The notes beneath the pieces are model-generated. The model did not search any database, was not told where the DNA came from, and worked only from the letters and a program-made list of their open reading frames with translations. The translations under genes were made by a program, and so were the position numbers. Of a DNA stretch of 64,000 nt, positions 62,523-64,000 are shown piece after piece. Each line of letters starts with the position of its first letter. Within the stretch, counting starts at the first letter, position 1. The stretch spans positions 103,417-167,416 of the forward strand of contig MVAQ01000023.1 in the NCBI GenBank assembly GCA_014825775.1. The letters run 5' to 3'. The DNA is from Krasilnikovozyma curviuscula. Taxonomy: Eukaryota; Basidiomycota; Tremellomycetes; Cystofilobasidiales; Mrakiaceae.

Positions 62523-63794
62523 ATGTACTCATTCAACAGGTGGACAGCAGCTTTTATTCTCATAACGGTGATGATGAGGGGAACCACAGCCTCGTTCTCC
62601 TTGACGTCGAGCAGCTCTCCTTTATCAGCGCTCAGGTACAACCTCGCCTCGACGTGCCAGGAAGCCCTCGAAGTATCTGGATTGCCCAAATCGAAATCAA
62701 TCAGTATCTCACTGTCTGAGCTGGTCCCTAATCCTGGAGAGGTGTCGACAGTGAGGTTTGAGGAGCATATCCCACCTTCCCTGAACAAGTGGGAATATCG
62801 ACTAGGTTCGCGTCTTCTGTTGCTCTGATTAATTCTTTTTCTCACTGACCTGACCGACTTGAATAGCCCTATGTTCACCTTCCGGAATCCCAACAGACGG
62901 CACTTTACCCTCGGACGAGCAATGCGAAGAAGGAACGCTTATCTGCCTCACTGTTTCTAACTCCCGCCCTGGTCATCGCTCTGAACCCGATAGAATCACC
63001 CAAGTCATAACGGCAGGAAGGAGTTTACTAGAAAATGCAAGGGATGGAGTTGAGAATGACCATATGCTGAAGGTTGATAAGAGCAAGAGCTCCAATGGCT
63101 ACTGTGAGAAGAAATTTCCATTGCCCGTAATCTGAAATTGAATTTTGGATGTTGCATTGAACTGGCAGGGTTTGTTGTTTGACAGATCCTCTAGTGCTCA
63201 CGTACCACTCACCTGTCGTAGAAGGATCATCACTCCCACCACAAACGACGTATCTCAGCTTCCTCTGTGACGAATCTTCCTCCGCCGAACCGACATTCAT
63301 CGAGTACGACAAGAACGAAGGCCTACACCTGCTGGAATGGAGAAGCAGTGGTGCGTGCATCAAAGGACTGGAAGGCGATTCAAGAGGATTTCTCCCCATT
63401 CGCGGCAACGGTGGACGGAGAGCTGGGTGGGCTAGCAAGATCTTCCTTTGGTGAGCTTACAGTCATACTATTTACCACCTAGCCCAAGCTCACCGATGAA
63501 GAGTGTTCTCCTCCCAGGACGACTCTCTTTGTCGCGATTGTTTTTATGATGCACAAGTTCGTCTTCCCTCGGATTCTACCCTTCCATAGCTCCATCCGGA
63601 GCCTCAAGAGACATCGAAACTATCTTCCAACATCCAACCCTCGCAACTCCACCACCAATCGTGTGCGATCTGTGCAGGAGTACTTCGCAGTAGGCGATCT
63701 CGAGGAAGAATATGAGGAGGAGGTCGAGGCCCACGTTGTCAACCCGCCCACGCCAACTACTCCTCTCTTGGGAGAAAGGACAAGGTCGAAGTGA
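62523..63794 (+). CDS. Atg27-like / mannose-6-phosphate-receptor-homology membrane protein
   Basis: Exons 62523-62805, 62867-63103, 63186-63450 and 63518-63794 join in frame to 353 residues. An N-terminal hydrophobic stretch (WTAAFILITVMMRG) serves as signal peptide. The luminal MRH/Atg27 domain has a Cys in LASTCQEAL, RLALCSPSGIP, EQCEEGTLICLTVSNSRPGH, DRITQVI, YYPLVLTYHSPVVEG, and YLSFLCDESSSAEP followed by LHLLEWRSSGAC; the spaced Cys and the LSFLC...W...AC pattern are typical. One membrane helix follows (KIFLWTTLFVAIVFMMHKFV), then a cytosolic tail with an acidic end (DLEEEYEEEVEAHV). Atg27 cycles between Golgi, endosome and vacuole and helps deliver Atg9 vesicles; a cargo-receptor role is also possible. 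The signal peptide start is the least certain point. Confidence 0.75.
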
Positions 63795-64000
63795 TCGCCT
63801 TTGTCAATAGTTCTTCGGTGATGGTTTCATTCAAATTATATCTTGATGTCTGTGCGACATACCTTGTACTATCCCAATCTTTCCCCTCAACTTTCTCTTT
63901 TCTCTCCGTACTGTATACCTGCTTGTACAATTGTTGCGATAGTTTTTATATAATAATATGAATTGCGGGCATTTCGAGGGCAAGATGGGAGGAGAGATGG

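Overview
This 64-kb window looks like nuclear DNA of a basidiomycetous fungus, most likely a Tremellomycete (Cryptococcus/Kwoniella/Tremella-like). The reasons are gene density, introns every 50-300 bases that are mostly 45-100 nt with GTNNGT donors, and a gene set typical of that group. The taxonomic call is inference. I see no rRNA, tRNA, transposon, CRISPR array or centromere-like sequence. Exon models below were built by hand from GT/AG sites, reading phase and protein-family continuity. Genes given with explicit exons close in frame over their whole length; others are given as spans.

Left part (1-23 kb): a Ser/Thr-rich secreted protein (partial at the edge), a phosphoribosyltransferase, a Dal5-type permease, a mitochondrial Trp-tRNA synthetase, a single-pass surface protein, a stand-alone RNase III with a dsRNA-binding domain, an Axl2-like cadherin-type membrane protein, the proteasome assembly chaperone Nas2, and a PPPDE-thioredoxin-PUL protein.

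Middle (23-43 kb): a vacuolar Ca2+/H+ exchanger with a decayed partial duplicate just beyond its 3' end, a putative GT-B-like glycosyltransferase, an Mnn2-type mannosyltransferase, an amidohydrolase with an unusual zinc-finger-like N-terminus, a fungal transcription-factor-domain protein without a visible zinc cluster, a Ytp1-like membrane protein and the sphingolipid C4-hydroxylase Sur2.

Right part (43-64 kb): a small basic protein of unknown function, the AGC kinase Ypk1, the METTL16-type m6A methyltransferase, the ribosome factor Alb1, a Clg1-like cyclin, two tandem PL26-type (PcRGLX/YetA-like) putative rhamnogalacturonan lyases and an Atg27-like sorting receptor. Sur2, Ypk1, Mnn2-like and Atg27-like all touch membrane, sphingolipid or secretory biology, but they do not form a cluster; this is ordinary gene-dense fungal chromosome.

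The most striking signals are structural. Four micro-exons of 4, 8, 11 and 14 nt sit in four genes, three of them encoding parts of conserved motifs. The tandem PL26 genes share a 268-bp tract that is identical through an intron, which implies recent gene conversion. Three genes have last introns whose donor contains, or is directly followed by, an in-frame stop. The amidohydrolase appears to be a domain fusion.
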